Source of the DNA: Nocardioides sp. zg-1228
Lineage (GTDB): Bacteria > Actinomycetota > Actinomycetes > Propionibacteriales > Nocardioidaceae
Assembly: GCF_017086465.1 (NCBI RefSeq)
Contig: NZ_CP070961.1
Span: 2,294,001 to 2,358,000 of the forward strand
Reading direction: 5' to 3'
Length of the DNA stretch: 64,000 bases
Shown: positions 28,464 through 36,566 of the stretch, piece after piece
Layout of the letters: every line of letters starts with the position of its first letter
How positions within the stretch are numbered: the stretch's first letter is position 1
Position numbers and translations under genes: made by a program
The notes under the pieces: model-generated
What the model saw: only the letters and a program-made list of their open reading frames with translations
Database searches by the model: none
Told to the model about the DNA's origin: nothing

Positions 28464-29027
28464 TCAGGCCTTGACGCGGCCGAGGTAGGACGAGTCGCGG
28501 GTGTCGACCTTGACCTTCTCGCCGGTGGTGATGAAGAGCGGCACCGCGATGGTGTGGCCGGTCTCGAGGGTGGCGGGCTTGGTGCCACCGGTGGAGCGGT
28601 CCCCCTGCAGGCCCGGCTCGGTCTCGGCGATCAGCAGCTCGACGGAGGCGGGCAGCTCGATGAAGAGCACCCGGCCCTCGTTGGTGGCCACGATGGCCTC
28701 CTGGTTCTCGAGCATGAAGTTCTTCGCGTCGCCCACGACCTCCGGGGTGACCTCGAGCTGCTCGTAGGTGCTGGTGTCCATGAAGACGTAGGACGAGCCG
28801 TCGTTGTAGAGGTACTGCATGGTGCGCTTGTCGACGTTGGCCGTCTCGACCTTCGTGCCGGCGTTGAAGGTCTTGTCGACGTTCTTGCCCGACTCGACGT
28901 TGCGGAGCTTGGTGCGCACGAAGGCCGGGCCCTTGCCGGGCTTCACGTGCTGGAACTCGACGACGGACCAGAGCTGACCCTCGATCTTGAGGACCATGCC
29001 GTTCTTGAGGTCGTTGGTGGTTGCCAT
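28464..29027 (-). CDS. efp: Translation elongation factor P
   Basis: A 187-aa, three-domain EF-P. The KOW-like domain I has the tip loop [10 protein letters not shown] with the lysine that in other bacteria may be modified. Domain II/III includes TSTYEQLEV and the C-terminal signature [17 protein letters not shown] relieves ribosome stalling at proline runs. No epmA or epmB genes are seen here. A -10-like TAGACT (complement of 29097-29102) lies about 70 nt before the ATG, so the leader is comparatively long. Confidence 0.97.
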   Translation of the reverse strand: MATTNDLKNGMVLKIEGQLWSVVEFQHVKPGKGPAFVRTKLRNVESGKNVDKTFNAGTKVETANVDKRTMQYLYNDGSSYVFMDTSTYEQLEVTPEVVGDAKNFMLENQEAIVATNEGRVLFIELPASVELLIAETEPGLQGDRSTGGTKPATLETGHTIAVPLFITTGEKVKVDTRDSSYLGRVKA

Positions 29028-29096
29028 GTGGTGTGTGTCCGCCTTCGTCGAGTTGTCAACGTCTCCGGCCCCGGGGCGAGCCCGTGCCGACGGACC

Positions 29097-29102
29097 AGTC
29101 TA
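29097..29102 (-). promoter_or_regulatory. -10 element of the efp promoter
   Basis: On the minus strand the hexamer TAGACT (complement of 29097-29102) matches the sigma-A -10 consensus TANNNT. The predicted transcription start is near 29090, leaving an untranslated leader of about 60 nt before the efp ATG at 29027. No convincing -35 is visible. This differs from the leaderless layout of many other genes here. Confidence 0.5.
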
Positions 29103-29175
29103 GTCGGGGGCCGCTGGAGCCGGGAAATGCGCGACGGGCAGGGGATCCGACCCCGCGGTGTGTAGCGTCGGGACC

Positions 29176-29826
29176 ATGCGAGTCACCATCATCGGCGGAC
29201 ACGGCAAGATCGCTCTTCTCCTGGCACCCATGCTGGTCGAGGCGGGTCACGAGGTCACCTCGGTGATCCGCAACCCCGACCACGTGGCGGACGTCGAGGC
29301 CACCGGCGCGACCGCACTGGTCGCGTCGGTCGAGGACGCCGACACGGGCGCCATGACCGACCTGCTCTCGGGCCAGGACGCGGTCGTCTGGTCGGCCGGT
29401 GCCGGCGGCGGCGACCCCGAGCGGACCTTCGCGGTCGACCGCGACGCCGCGATCCGCTCGATGGACGCCGCGCAGGCCGCGGGCGCGCGGCGCTACGTGA
29501 TGGTGTCGTTCTCCGGCGCCGACCCCGACTTCCTCGTGCCGGACGACAACCCGTTCCGGCCCTACCAGGACGCCAAGATCGCCGCCGACGAGCACCTGCG
29601 CGCCTCGGAGCTCGACTGGACCGTCCTCGGGCCCGGCACCCTCACCCTCGAGCCCGGCCGGGGGGCGGTCAACCCGCAGGCCGGATTCAACGACGGCGAC
29701 ACCACGGCGCGCGAGCTGGTGGCCCAGGTCGCCCTCGCCGTGCTCGAGGACCCCCGTGCCCACGGCAAGACCCTCGTCTTCGGCGACGGCGACGTCCCGA
29801 TCGACGACTGGCTCGCCTCGCTCTGA
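29176..29826 (+). CDS. NAD(P)-binding atypical short-chain dehydrogenase (NmrA/YwnB-like)
   Basis: A 216-aa single-domain Rossmann protein. The N terminus VTIIGGHGKIA is a G-x-x-G-x-(G/A) NAD(P) loop, followed by VIRNPDHVADVE. The family's later strand appears as RYVMVSFSGADPD, then YQDAKIAADEHLRASELDWTVLGPG. It belongs to the NAD(P)H-binding/NmrA-like group; a catalytic Tyr-Lys pair is not obvious. ATG 29176 is 7 nt after TAGCGT (29163-29168). It is divergent from efp. Confidence 0.88.
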   Translation: MRVTIIGGHGKIALLLAPMLVEAGHEVTSVIRNPDHVADVEATGATALVASVEDADTGAMTDLLSGQDAVVWSAGAGGGDPERTFAVDRDAAIRSMDAAQAAGARRYVMVSFSGADPDFLVPDDNPFRPYQDAKIAADEHLRASELDWTVLGPGTLTLEPGRGAVNPQAGFNDGDTTARELVAQVALAVLEDPRAHGKTLVFGDGDVPIDDWLASL

Positions 29827-29870
29827 GGCACCTCGCCGGCGACTCCCCCGCAGCCAGGCGCGCGTGGACA

Positions 29871-29899
29871 TTTACACGAGCGGTCCCGGACCCTAGCCT
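29871..29899 (+). promoter_or_regulatory. Sigma-A promoter for the arcD-arcA pair
   Basis: TTTACA (29871-29876) and TAGCCT (29894-29899) are separated by exactly 17 bp, close to the TTGACA/TANNNT consensus. The transcription start should fall near 29906, giving an untranslated leader of about 100 nt before the antiporter ATG at 30005. It is the best -35/-10 pair I noticed in the window. Confidence 0.65.
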
Positions 29900-29911
29900 G
29901 ATCACGACCTA

Positions 29912-29931
29912 GGTCACCCGTACGGGTGACC
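29912..29931. promoter_or_regulatory. Perfect 20-bp palindrome at the arcD-arcA transcription start
   Basis: The sequence GGTCACCCGT and its exact complement ACGGGTGACC form an uninterrupted 20-bp dyad. It lies 12 bp after the -10 and just downstream of the predicted start site, where a bound repressor would block transcription. It is unlike known ARG boxes. As RNA it could instead fold into a leader hairpin. The regulator is unknown. Confidence 0.55.
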
Positions 29932-30004
29932 GTTCGGGGGCCCTCGTGCGCGCTGGAACAGCCCCAGACGCCGGCCGGCCGTCGCAGGCCGGTGCGCCGG
30001 CGCC

Positions 30005-31459
30005 ATGAGCGCGCCGAGCGAGGCGCCCCCCGCGGGCGCGGTCGCGACGATGAGCCTGCCGACGCTGACCGCGATGGTGGTCGGCGGCATGGTCGGGGCC
30101 GGCGTCTTCTCCCTGCCGGCGCGGTTCGGCGTGGCGACCGGGATCCTCGGCTCGCTCATCGCCTGGGCGGTCGCGGGCGTCGGGATGCTGATGCTCGCCT
30201 TCGTGTTCCAGACCCTCGCGATCCGCAAGCCCGACCTCGACTCCGGCGTGTTCATCTATGCCAAGGCGGGGTTCGGCGACTACGCCGGCTTCAACTCCGC
30301 GATCGGCTTCTGGGCCAGCACCGCAGCCGGCAACGGGTTCTACTGGGTCTTCATCACCGCGACGCTGGGCGCCTTCTTCGACGGCTTCGGCGACGGCGAC
30401 ACCCTGCTGGCCGCCGCGCTCGGCAGCGCCGGGGTGTGGTTCTTCCACTACCTGATCGCCCGCGGCGTGCGCGACGCCGCGGTGATCAACCGCATCGTCA
30501 CCGTCTTCAAGATCCTGCCGATCCTCACCTTCGTCGTCGTGCTGCTGTTCTACTTCGACGCGGGGGTGTTCGCCGACAACTGGACCGCCTACGGCTACGG
30601 CGACCTCGGCGGTCTGGACGAGCAGGTCCGCAACACGATGCTGGTCACGACGTTCGTCTTCCTCGGCATCGAGGGCGCCAGCGTCTACTCGCGCTACGCC
30701 CGGCGCCGCGAGGACGTCGGGCGCGCGACGGTGCTGGGCTTCCTGAGCGTGCTCGCGATCTTCGCGCTCGTCACGCTGTCGAGCTATGCCGTCGTCCCGC
30801 AGCCCGAGCTCGCCGCGACCCGGCAGCCCTCGATGATCGGGGTGTTCGAGTCGGTGGTGGGCGACTGGGGCGAGGTGTTCATCAGCGCCGGGGTGATCGT
30901 CTCGGTGCTGGGGGCCTACCTGGCCTGGACGCTGATGGCGGCGGAGGTGATGTACATCCCGGCCCACAACGAGGACCTCCCGCGGCTCCTCGGCCAGGAG
31001 AACGCGGCCGGTGCCCCGATCGCGGCGCTGGTGGTGACCTCGCTGGCCGTGCAGAGCCTGATCGCGCTCACCCTGGTGCTCGACGACGCACTCAACTTCA
31101 TGCTCGACCTGTGCACCAGTCTGGCCCTGCTGCCCTACTTCCTCGCCGCGGCGTACGCGCTCAAGCTCGGCCTCACGGGCGAGGCCTACGAGGGCGTCCC
31201 CGCCGGCGTGCGCCGCAGGGAGACGGTCGTGGCGGGCGTCGCCACGGCCTACACGCTGTTCCTCTTCGACGCCGCGGGCCGCGAGTTCGTGCTGCTGATG
31301 ACGGTCGTCCTCGCCCCGGCGACGGTCCTCTACGTCAAGGCGCGCAGCGAGCACGGGCGTCGCATCTTCACCCCCACCGAGATGGTGCTCTGCGCGGTCA
31401 TCGTCGTCGCCAGCGCCGTGGGCGTCGTGAGCCTGTGGACCGGTCGCATCACCGTCTGA
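30005..31459 (+). CDS. Basic amino-acid/polyamine antiporter (ArcD-like, APC family)
   Basis: A 484-aa transporter with about 12 transmembrane helices. The first helix carries the APC motif [17 protein letters not shown] (residues 21-37) used for substrate binding, with further conserved [16 protein letters not shown] (helix 6) and [14 protein letters not shown] (helix 8). Its pairing with arginine deiminase 22 bp downstream suggests arginine/ornithine exchange. Ornithine transcarbamylase and carbamate kinase are not here. It starts at ATG 30005, without a clear ribosome binding site. Confidence 0.9.
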   Translation: MSAPSEAPPAGAVATMSLPTLTAMVVGGMVGAGVFSLPARFGVATGILGSLIAWAVAGVGMLMLAFVFQTLAIRKPDLDSGVFIYAKAGFGDYAGFNSAIGFWASTAAGNGFYWVFITATLGAFFDGFGDGDTLLAAALGSAGVWFFHYLIARGVRDAAVINRIVTVFKILPILTFVVVLLFYFDAGVFADNWTAYGYGDLGGLDEQVRNTMLVTTFVFLGIEGASVYSRYARRREDVGRATVLGFLSVLAIFALVTLSSYAVVPQPELAATRQPSMIGVFESVVGDWGEVFISAGVIVSVLGAYLAWTLMAAEVMYIPAHNEDLPRLLGQENAAGAPIAALVVTSLAVQSLIALTLVLDDALNFMLDLCTSLALLPYFLAAAYALKLGLTGEAYEGVPAGVRRRETVVAGVATAYTLFLFDAAGREFVLLMTVVLAPATVLYVKARSEHGRRIFTPTEMVLCAVIVVASAVGVVSLWTGRITV

Positions 31460-31481
31460 GCACCCATCGAGAGGAAGCATC

Positions 31482-32732
31482 ATGAGCCAGTCCGCGACGT
31501 ACGGCGTGCACTCCGAGGTCGGCCGGTTGCACAAGGTGCTGGTCTGCGCGCCGGGCCTCGCGCACCGACGGCTCACCCCGACCAACAGCGACGAGCTGCT
31601 CTTCGACGACGTGATGTGGGTGGAGAACGCCCAGCGTGACCACGCCGACTTCGTCAACAAGCTCGCCCAGCGAGGCGTCGAGGTCGTCGAGCTCCACGAC
31701 CTCCTCGCGCAGACGATGGACGTCCCCGGAGCGCGCGACTGGCTGCTGGACCGCAAGGTCGTCGCCGACCGCGTGGGCCTCGGCCTGGTCGACGCCACCC
31801 GCGCCCACCTCGACTCGCTCGACGGGCGCCGGCTCGCCGAGCTGCTCATCGGGGGGATGGCCACGAGCGACCTCCCCGAGGAGCACCGCTCGCCCTACCT
31901 CGCGCTCGCACGCGAGTCCACCGGTGTGCGGGAGTACCTGATGCCCCCGCTGCCCAACACCCTCTACACGCGCGACACGACGTGCTGGCTCTACGGCGGG
32001 CTGACGATGAACCCGCTCTACTGGGGCGCCCGCAAGGACGAGACGCTGATCTACAAGGCGATCTACGGGTTCCACCCCGACTACGTCGACTCGACCGTGT
32101 GGTGGGGCGACCCCGAGCGCGACAGCGGGCAGGCGACGTTCGAGGGCGGCGACATCATGCCGGTGGGCAACGGCGGGGTCCTGATGGGGATGAGCGAGCG
32201 GACCTCGCGCCAGGCCATCACCCAGGTCGCCAAGGCGCTCTTCGACCGGGGCGCGGCCACCCGCGTGGTGGTCGCGGGCATGCCCAAGCTGCGCGCGGCG
32301 ATGCACCTCGACACCGTGTTCACGTTCGTCGACCGCGACGTGGTGACGCTCTACCCCACCATCATGGACGCGGTGCACACCTTCACCCTGCTGCCCGCCG
32401 ACGCGGCCCCCGGACTCGAGGTGCGCGACGAGGGCACGACGCCGTTCGTCGACGTGGTGGCGCGCGAGCTCGGCCTGGCGTCGTTGCGCGTCATCGCCAC
32501 GGGCGGTGACGTCTACCAGTCCGAGCGCCAGCAGTGGGACAGCGGCAACAACGCCGTCGCGCTCGAGCCGGGGGTGGTGTTCACCTACGACCGCAACACG
32601 CTCACCAACACGCTGCTGCGCCGGGCCGGCATCGAGGTGATCACGATCGTGGGTGCCGAGCTCGGCCGGGGCCGCGGCGGCGGTCACTGCATGACCTGCC
32701 CGATCGTGCGCGACCCGGTCGACTTCTCATGA
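31482..32732 (+). CDS. arcA: Arginine deiminase
   Basis: A 416-aa enzyme that hydrolyses arginine to citrulline and ammonia. Signatures of the guanidino-group-modifying fold are present: N-terminal [23 protein letters not shown] (substrate Asp), [11 protein letters not shown] (catalytic His and Asp) and the nucleophile Cys in [10 protein letters not shown] near the C terminus. GAGAGGAAG provides a ribosome binding site 5-6 nt upstream of the ATG. It is cotranscribed with the antiporter. The deiminase pathway gives ATP and acid resistance when complete. Confidence 0.96.
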   Translation: MSQSATYGVHSEVGRLHKVLVCAPGLAHRRLTPTNSDELLFDDVMWVENAQRDHADFVNKLAQRGVEVVELHDLLAQTMDVPGARDWLLDRKVVADRVGLGLVDATRAHLDSLDGRRLAELLIGGMATSDLPEEHRSPYLALARESTGVREYLMPPLPNTLYTRDTTCWLYGGLTMNPLYWGARKDETLIYKAIYGFHPDYVDSTVWWGDPERDSGQATFEGGDIMPVGNGGVLMGMSERTSRQAITQVAKALFDRGAATRVVVAGMPKLRAAMHLDTVFTFVDRDVVTLYPTIMDAVHTFTLLPADAAPGLEVRDEGTTPFVDVVARELGLASLRVIATGGDVYQSERQQWDSGNNAVALEPGVVFTYDRNTLTNTLLRRAGIEVITIVGAELGRGRGGGHCMTCPIVRDPVDFS

Positions 32733-32753
32733 GCAGCCCGTCGTCGCGGACCA

Positions 32754-32942
32754 TCACCAGGCCGGCCGCCGCGGTCGGGCCATGCTCATCGAGTGCAGCA
32801 CGGCGTCGCGCCGCGCGGCCCGCACCTCGCCCAGCTTGACCTGGCACTCCCAGCACCGGTCGGTCGGGACGCAGCACATGGCCTCGCGCACCTCGGCCTC
32901 GAGCTGGTCGGCGTGGGCGCTCCTGCTCAGGACGCTTCGCAT
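32754..32942 (-). CDS. Small cysteine-rich hypothetical protein
   Basis: A 62-aa ORF with four cysteines in the pattern C-C-x6-C-x2-C (AMCCVPTDRCWECQ) and otherwise charged residues. GGGGAGGA lies about 4 nt upstream of the ATG at 32942, a strong ribosome binding site for this window, which supports it as a real gene. The cysteines could bind Zn or Fe-S, but the spacing is not that of WhiB. It converges on arcA, ending 21 bp from the arcA stop. No family recognised. Confidence 0.5.
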   Translation of the reverse strand: MRSVLSRSAHADQLEAEVREAMCCVPTDRCWECQVKLGEVRAARRDAVLHSMSMARPRRPAW

Positions 32943-33039
32943 CGTTCCTCCCCTGTCCGGCACCAGTGTGGCCGGGGGGCACCTGCCGTCGCATCGGCAT
33001 TACTACGCATGTCTGGACCGGTGGCCCACGACGGACGCG

Positions 33040-33945
33040 TCAGTCCACCAGCTCCGCCAGCAGGCCGGGGACCTCACCGGGCAGCTCGCGGGCGAGGTAG
33101 CCGACGGGCCCGACCCGCTCGGCCAGCCGGTCGCCCGCGGTCGCGTGGAGGAACGCGCCCCACACCGCGGCCTGCGCTGGCTCGGTCCCTCGGGCGATCA
33201 GGCCCGCCACGATGCCGGCCTGCACGTCGCCCGAGCCGGCCGTCCCCAGTCCGGGGTTGCCGGCCTCGACGAGCCACAGGTCGTCGCCGTGGGCGATCAC
33301 CTTGACGGGCCCGCCGCACAGGACGACGGCCTGGGTGCGGGCGGCCAGTCGCACGGTGTGCGCGACGAGGTCGGCGGACACCTCGTCCTCGGGGACCCCG
33401 AGGCAGTGCGCCAGCTCCCCGGGGTTGACGGTCAGGACGACGGTCGCCTCGAGCGAGGCGACCTCCTCGTGGTTGTCGGTGACGTAGGCCGTCGCGAGGG
33501 CGTCGAGCACGATGGTGCCGGCGAGCCGGGGGGCGACGCGGCGCACGAGCGAGTCGGAGACGTCGGGGGCCACGAAGCCGGGGCCGAGCAGCACCGCGCC
33601 GCTCCCCTCCGCGCAGTCGACCAGCCGGTCGGCCTCGTCGGGGGCGATGGCCCCGCCGTCGTCCTCGGCCAGCCCGCTCACCATCAGCTCGGGCACCGCG
33701 ACCGCGAGCGAGCGCGCGCACGAGTCGGCGGTGGCGAGGTGGACCTTCCCCGCGCCCACGCGGAAGGCGCCCTCGACCGCGAGCAGCCCCGCCCCGGGGG
33801 TCTCGCGGCTCCCGGCGACCACGGTCAACCGGCCGCGCTCCTCCTTGTCGGCCCCGAGCTCGGGCAGCGGCCACCGGCGCAGCAGGTCGGCGTCGACCGG
33901 CGTCGCGTCGACCTGGGTCGCGTGGTCCGGAGTGGCGTCAGGCAT
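33040..33945 (-). CDS. nnrD: ADP/ATP-dependent NAD(P)H-hydrate dehydratase
   Basis: A 301-aa protein of the YjeF C-terminal (ribokinase-like) family, which repairs hydrated NAD(P)H. Visible blocks are KEERGRLTVVAGS near residue 33, GAGKVHLAT, VVLTVNPGELAHCLG, and the nucleotide site NPGLGTAGSGDVQAG near 235. The NnrE epimerase half, often fused, is absent from this ORF. ATG 33945 overlaps the phosphatase stop by 8 bp (ATGCCTGA), so translation is coupled. Confidence 0.9.
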   Translation of the reverse strand: MPDATPDHATQVDATPVDADLLRRWPLPELGADKEERGRLTVVAGSRETPGAGLLAVEGAFRVGAGKVHLATADSCARSLAVAVPELMVSGLAEDDGGAIAPDEADRLVDCAEGSGAVLLGPGFVAPDVSDSLVRRVAPRLAGTIVLDALATAYVTDNHEEVASLEATVVLTVNPGELAHCLGVPEDEVSADLVAHTVRLAARTQAVVLCGGPVKVIAHGDDLWLVEAGNPGLGTAGSGDVQAGIVAGLIARGTEPAQAAVWGAFLHATAGDRLAERVGPVGYLARELPGEVPGLLAELVD

Positions 33946-34699
33946 CGGGCGCCTCCTCCGCCCGGCCCTCCTCGGCGGTCCTGGCGGCGGGACCGGGCTC
34001 GAGGTGGGAGTCGTCGGCGAAGGTGTCGAGCACCAGCCCACCGTCGCGCCGGCAGTAGCGGGTGATGGAGGCGTTGGGGATCGGCGTGGTGCGGTCGATC
34101 TCGAGCAGCTCGGCCTCGTCGAGACCCTCCAGGGCGTAGCGGAACGACATGATCACCGCCTGGTGGGTGAACAGCCACACCCGCTTGCCGTCGTACGCCT
34201 CGCGCAGGTCGCCCAGCAGGCTGCGGATCCGCAGCACCACGTCGGCCCAGCTCTCACCCGACGGGGGCTGGTAGTAGAACTTGCCGACGTGGGAGCGGCG
34301 CTCGGCCTCTCCCGGGTGGCGTGCCCGGATGCCCTTGCCGGTGAGGCCGTCGAGCAGGCCGAGGTCACGCTCGCGCAGGCGCTCGTCGAGCAGCAGGTCG
34401 AGGTCGAGGCCCTCGAGCGCCGCCCGCGCCGTGTCGGCGGCGCGCCGGTAGGGCGAGCTGACCACGAGGTCCGGGCGCTCGGACGCAGGCAGGTCCGCGA
34501 CCCAGCGCCCCAGCGTGCGGGCCTGCTCCTCGCCGTTGGCCGACAGCTCGACGTCGGCGTCGCGGGCCGTCAGCTCGAGCCGCTCGGCGTCGGCGTCGCG
34601 CGCCTGGGAGTCGGCGATGTTGCCCGCACTCTGCCCATGGCGCACCAGCACCAGCTCCACCGGTCCGCGTCGTCCGTGCAGCACAGCCGTCAGGCCCAC
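33938..34699 (-). CDS. Histidine phosphatase family (phosphoglycerate-mutase-like) protein
   Basis: A 253-aa protein with the RHG motif LVRHGQSAGN near residue 18, a second arginine in SSPYRRAADTA, the acid/base Glu in LRERDLGLLDG, and the C-terminal His in LFTHQAVI. Together these are the full catalytic set of the branch-1 histidine phosphatases. Substrate unknown. The GTG at 34699 is chosen because AGGAGG lies 4 nt upstream. The last 8 bp overlap nnrD. Confidence 0.88.
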   Translation of the reverse strand: MGLTAVLHGRRGPVELVLVRHGQSAGNIADSQARDADAERLELTARDADVELSANGEEQARTLGRWVADLPASERPDLVVSSPYRRAADTARAALEGLDLDLLLDERLRERDLGLLDGLTGKGIRARHPGEAERRSHVGKFYYQPPSGESWADVVLRIRSLLGDLREAYDGKRVWLFTHQAVIMSFRYALEGLDEAELLEIDRTTPIPNASITRYCRRDGGLVLDTFADDSHLEPGPAARTAEEGRAEEAPDA

Positions 34700-34773
34700 C
34701 GCGCCTCCTCGTTCGTCGTGCCGATCAGTCGTGGTCCCCCTTACCCCGGTGCCGCCGCCTCGATGCGCGGACG

Positions 34774-35661
34774 TCATGCACCGGAGCCGGACGCCCCGAC
34801 GTCGACCTCGCCGACGATCCGGGTGACGGCCTCGCCGGAGACCCACACGGCACCATCCCTCGCCTCGAGGCGGACCCGCCCCTCTCGGCCGATCACGCTG
34901 CCCTGCCGGGCGGTGTAGGACGCCGGGAGGGCGCCGGTGCCGATCAGCCACTGCGCGAGCCCGGCGTTGGCGCTGCCGGTCACCGGGTCCTCCCCGAAGT
35001 CCCTCCCGTCGGCGTAGAAGGCGCGCACCTCGACGTCCGCGCCGAGCGCGGCGGCGGAGGCGGGGTCCCAGCGGCCGAGGACGGTCACCTTGAGGTCGGT
35101 GAAGGCGGGGACGTCCGGCGCGACGGCCACCACCGCGTCGGCCGACCCGAGGTCGACGCCGACCCAGCCGGGTCCGTTGTCGATCCACGCCATGTCCTCC
35201 ACGGCCGCGTCGTCGATGCCGAGGGCGCGCACGATGCGCGCCCGCAGGTCGGCGTCGACGGGGCCGGAGCGCCGGAGCGGCGGCGCCGAGAAGCCGAGCC
35301 GCGGCGAGCGGCGTACGTCGACGAGCCCGGCGCCGCACTCCTGCACGACCACGTCGCCGCGCGGCACTCCCCCGGCCTCGAGCCACGCGTGCGCGCTGCC
35401 GATGGTGGGGTGTCCGGCGAACGGCAGCTCACCGCCGATCGTCCAGATCCGCACCCGGTAGTCGGCGCCGGGGTCGGTCGGCGCGCACAGGAACGTGGTC
35501 TCCGAGAGGTTGGTCCACCGCGCGAACCTGGCCATCTCCTCGTCGGAGACGCCATCGGCGTCGTGCACGACCGCGAGCGGGTTGCCGAGCCACGGCTCGG
35601 CACTGAAGACGTCGACCTGGCGGAAGGGGAGCACCTCGCGATCCAAGCACAGGTCCGGCAC
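34774..35661 (-). CDS. PhzF-family isomerase
   Basis: A 295-aa protein of the PhzF/diaminopimelate-epimerase-like fold. VFSAEPWLGNPLAVVHDA carries the N-terminal half motif; LSETTFLC includes the conserved Glu; GGELPFAGHPTIGSAHAWL and EDPVTGSANAGL form the two half-site signatures. True PhzF isomerises a chorismate-derived intermediate in phenazine synthesis, but most lone homologues are of unknown function. GTG 35634 could be the start instead of 35661. It lies 18 bp after DUF3995 in the tail of the shikimate operon. Confidence 0.9.
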   Translation of the reverse strand: MPDLCLDREVLPFRQVDVFSAEPWLGNPLAVVHDADGVSDEEMARFARWTNLSETTFLCAPTDPGADYRVRIWTIGGELPFAGHPTIGSAHAWLEAGGVPRGDVVVQECGAGLVDVRRSPRLGFSAPPLRRSGPVDADLRARIVRALGIDDAAVEDMAWIDNGPGWVGVDLGSADAVVAVAPDVPAFTDLKVTVLGRWDPASAAALGADVEVRAFYADGRDFGEDPVTGSANAGLAQWLIGTGALPASYTARQGSVIGREGRVRLEARDGAVWVSGEAVTRIVGEVDVGASGSGA

Positions 35662-35679
35662 CGGACGCCGCCGCGGCCG

Positions 35680-36132
35680 TCAGGCGCGGGACCGGGCGAG
35701 CCCTGCGGCGAGGACGAGGCCCCAGAGGAGGAACAACGGGTCCCAGAGGTAGGCGTGGCCCACCATGCCGGCCCGGTCGACGCCGCCGTCCGGCACGACG
35801 GCGCCGGCCAGCACGAGCTGGCCGACCACGGTGTTGAGCCCTCCCCAGGCCACGAGCACGGTGGCACCGACCCAGCAGGCGCCCCTGGACAGGCGTCGCA
35901 CCGGCCACCCGGCGCGCGCAGCGAGCAGCGGCACCCACGCCGCGACCAGCTTGAGGAGTCCGATCGGGAGCAGCAGCCACTCCCACCCGGTGAACGCGTC
36001 CGCCATCCGCTGCCCGAGCGTCTCGACCAGCCAGTGGCCGCCGGCACCCCAGTAGAGGCTGAACGCCGCGTGCAGGCTGCCGAGCAGGCCCGCGACGAGC
36101 AGCGCCCCGCGGCCACGCCCCGCGGAGGTCAC
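35680..36132 (-). CDS. DUF3995 membrane protein
   Basis: A 150-aa protein with four predicted helices and the DUF3995-like first helix LLGSLHAAFSLYWGAGGHWL near residue 15. Conserved aromatic and Gly residues follow (WGGLNTVVG, HAYLWDPLFLLWG). Function unknown. Its GTG start overlaps the aroQ stop (GTGA at 36129-36132), so it is translationally tied to the shikimate operon. Confidence 0.8.
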   Translation of the reverse strand: MTSAGRGRGALLVAGLLGSLHAAFSLYWGAGGHWLVETLGQRMADAFTGWEWLLLPIGLLKLVAAWVPLLAARAGWPVRRLSRGACWVGATVLVAWGGLNTVVGQLVLAGAVVPDGGVDRAGMVGHAYLWDPLFLLWGLVLAAGLARSRA

Positions 36133-36566
36133 GACATGGCGCCGGCCAGCACCCCGAGCGCCCGGCGGTAGCCGTCGATCCCCTGACCGGCGATCGTGGC
36201 GACCGCGTGCGGCTCGACGACCGAGGTGTGGCGGAACTCCTCGGCACGCTCCTTGGGGTCGGAGATGTGCACCTCGACCAGCGGTGCGGTGAGCTGGGCG
36301 CAGGCGTCCCAGAGCGCGAGCGAGTAGTGGGTCCAGGCGCCGGCGTTGAGCACGACCGGGGTGACGTCGTCGGCGGCGGCGTTGAGCCAGTCGAGCAGGT
36401 CGCCCTCGTGGTTGGTCTGGCGCACCTCGACCTCCAGACCGAGGTCGCGTCCCCACTCCACGCACAGGTGCGCCAGCTCGGCGTGGGTCGTCGAGCCGTA
36501 GATCTCCGGCTGCCGGCGACCGAGCCGTCCGATGTTGGGGCCGTTGAGGACGAGCACGCGCGTCAC
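36129..36566 (-). CDS. aroQ: Type II 3-dehydroquinate dehydratase
   Basis: A 145-aa enzyme for the third step of the shikimate pathway. The N-terminal block LVLNGPNIGRLGRRQPEIYG carries the catalytic Arg and Tyr, followed by RQTNHEGDLLDWL, VVLNAGAWTHYSLAL and VEVHISDP, the standard type II blocks. The first block reads NIGRLGRR where NLNLLGxR is usual. GTG 36566 overlaps the aroB stop as GTGA. Type II enzymes form dodecamers. Confidence 0.95.
   Translation of the reverse strand: MTRVLVLNGPNIGRLGRRQPEIYGSTTHAELAHLCVEWGRDLGLEVEVRQTNHEGDLLDWLNAAADDVTPVVLNAGAWTHYSLALWDACAQLTAPLVEVHISDPKERAEEFRHTSVVEPHAVATIAGQGIDGYRRALGVLAGAMS

Noticed and set aside
29909..31864. Very long minus-strand frame opposite the arcD-like antiporter
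   Set aside because: 651 codons of Arg/Glu/His-rich antisense translation with no recognisable domain; the + strand transporter is unequivocal.
32754..32942. A WhiB-type Fe-S regulator
   Set aside because: Four cysteines are present, but spacing (C-C-x6-C-x2-C) lacks the WhiB C-x(n)-C-x2-C-x5-C pattern and the GVWGG turn.
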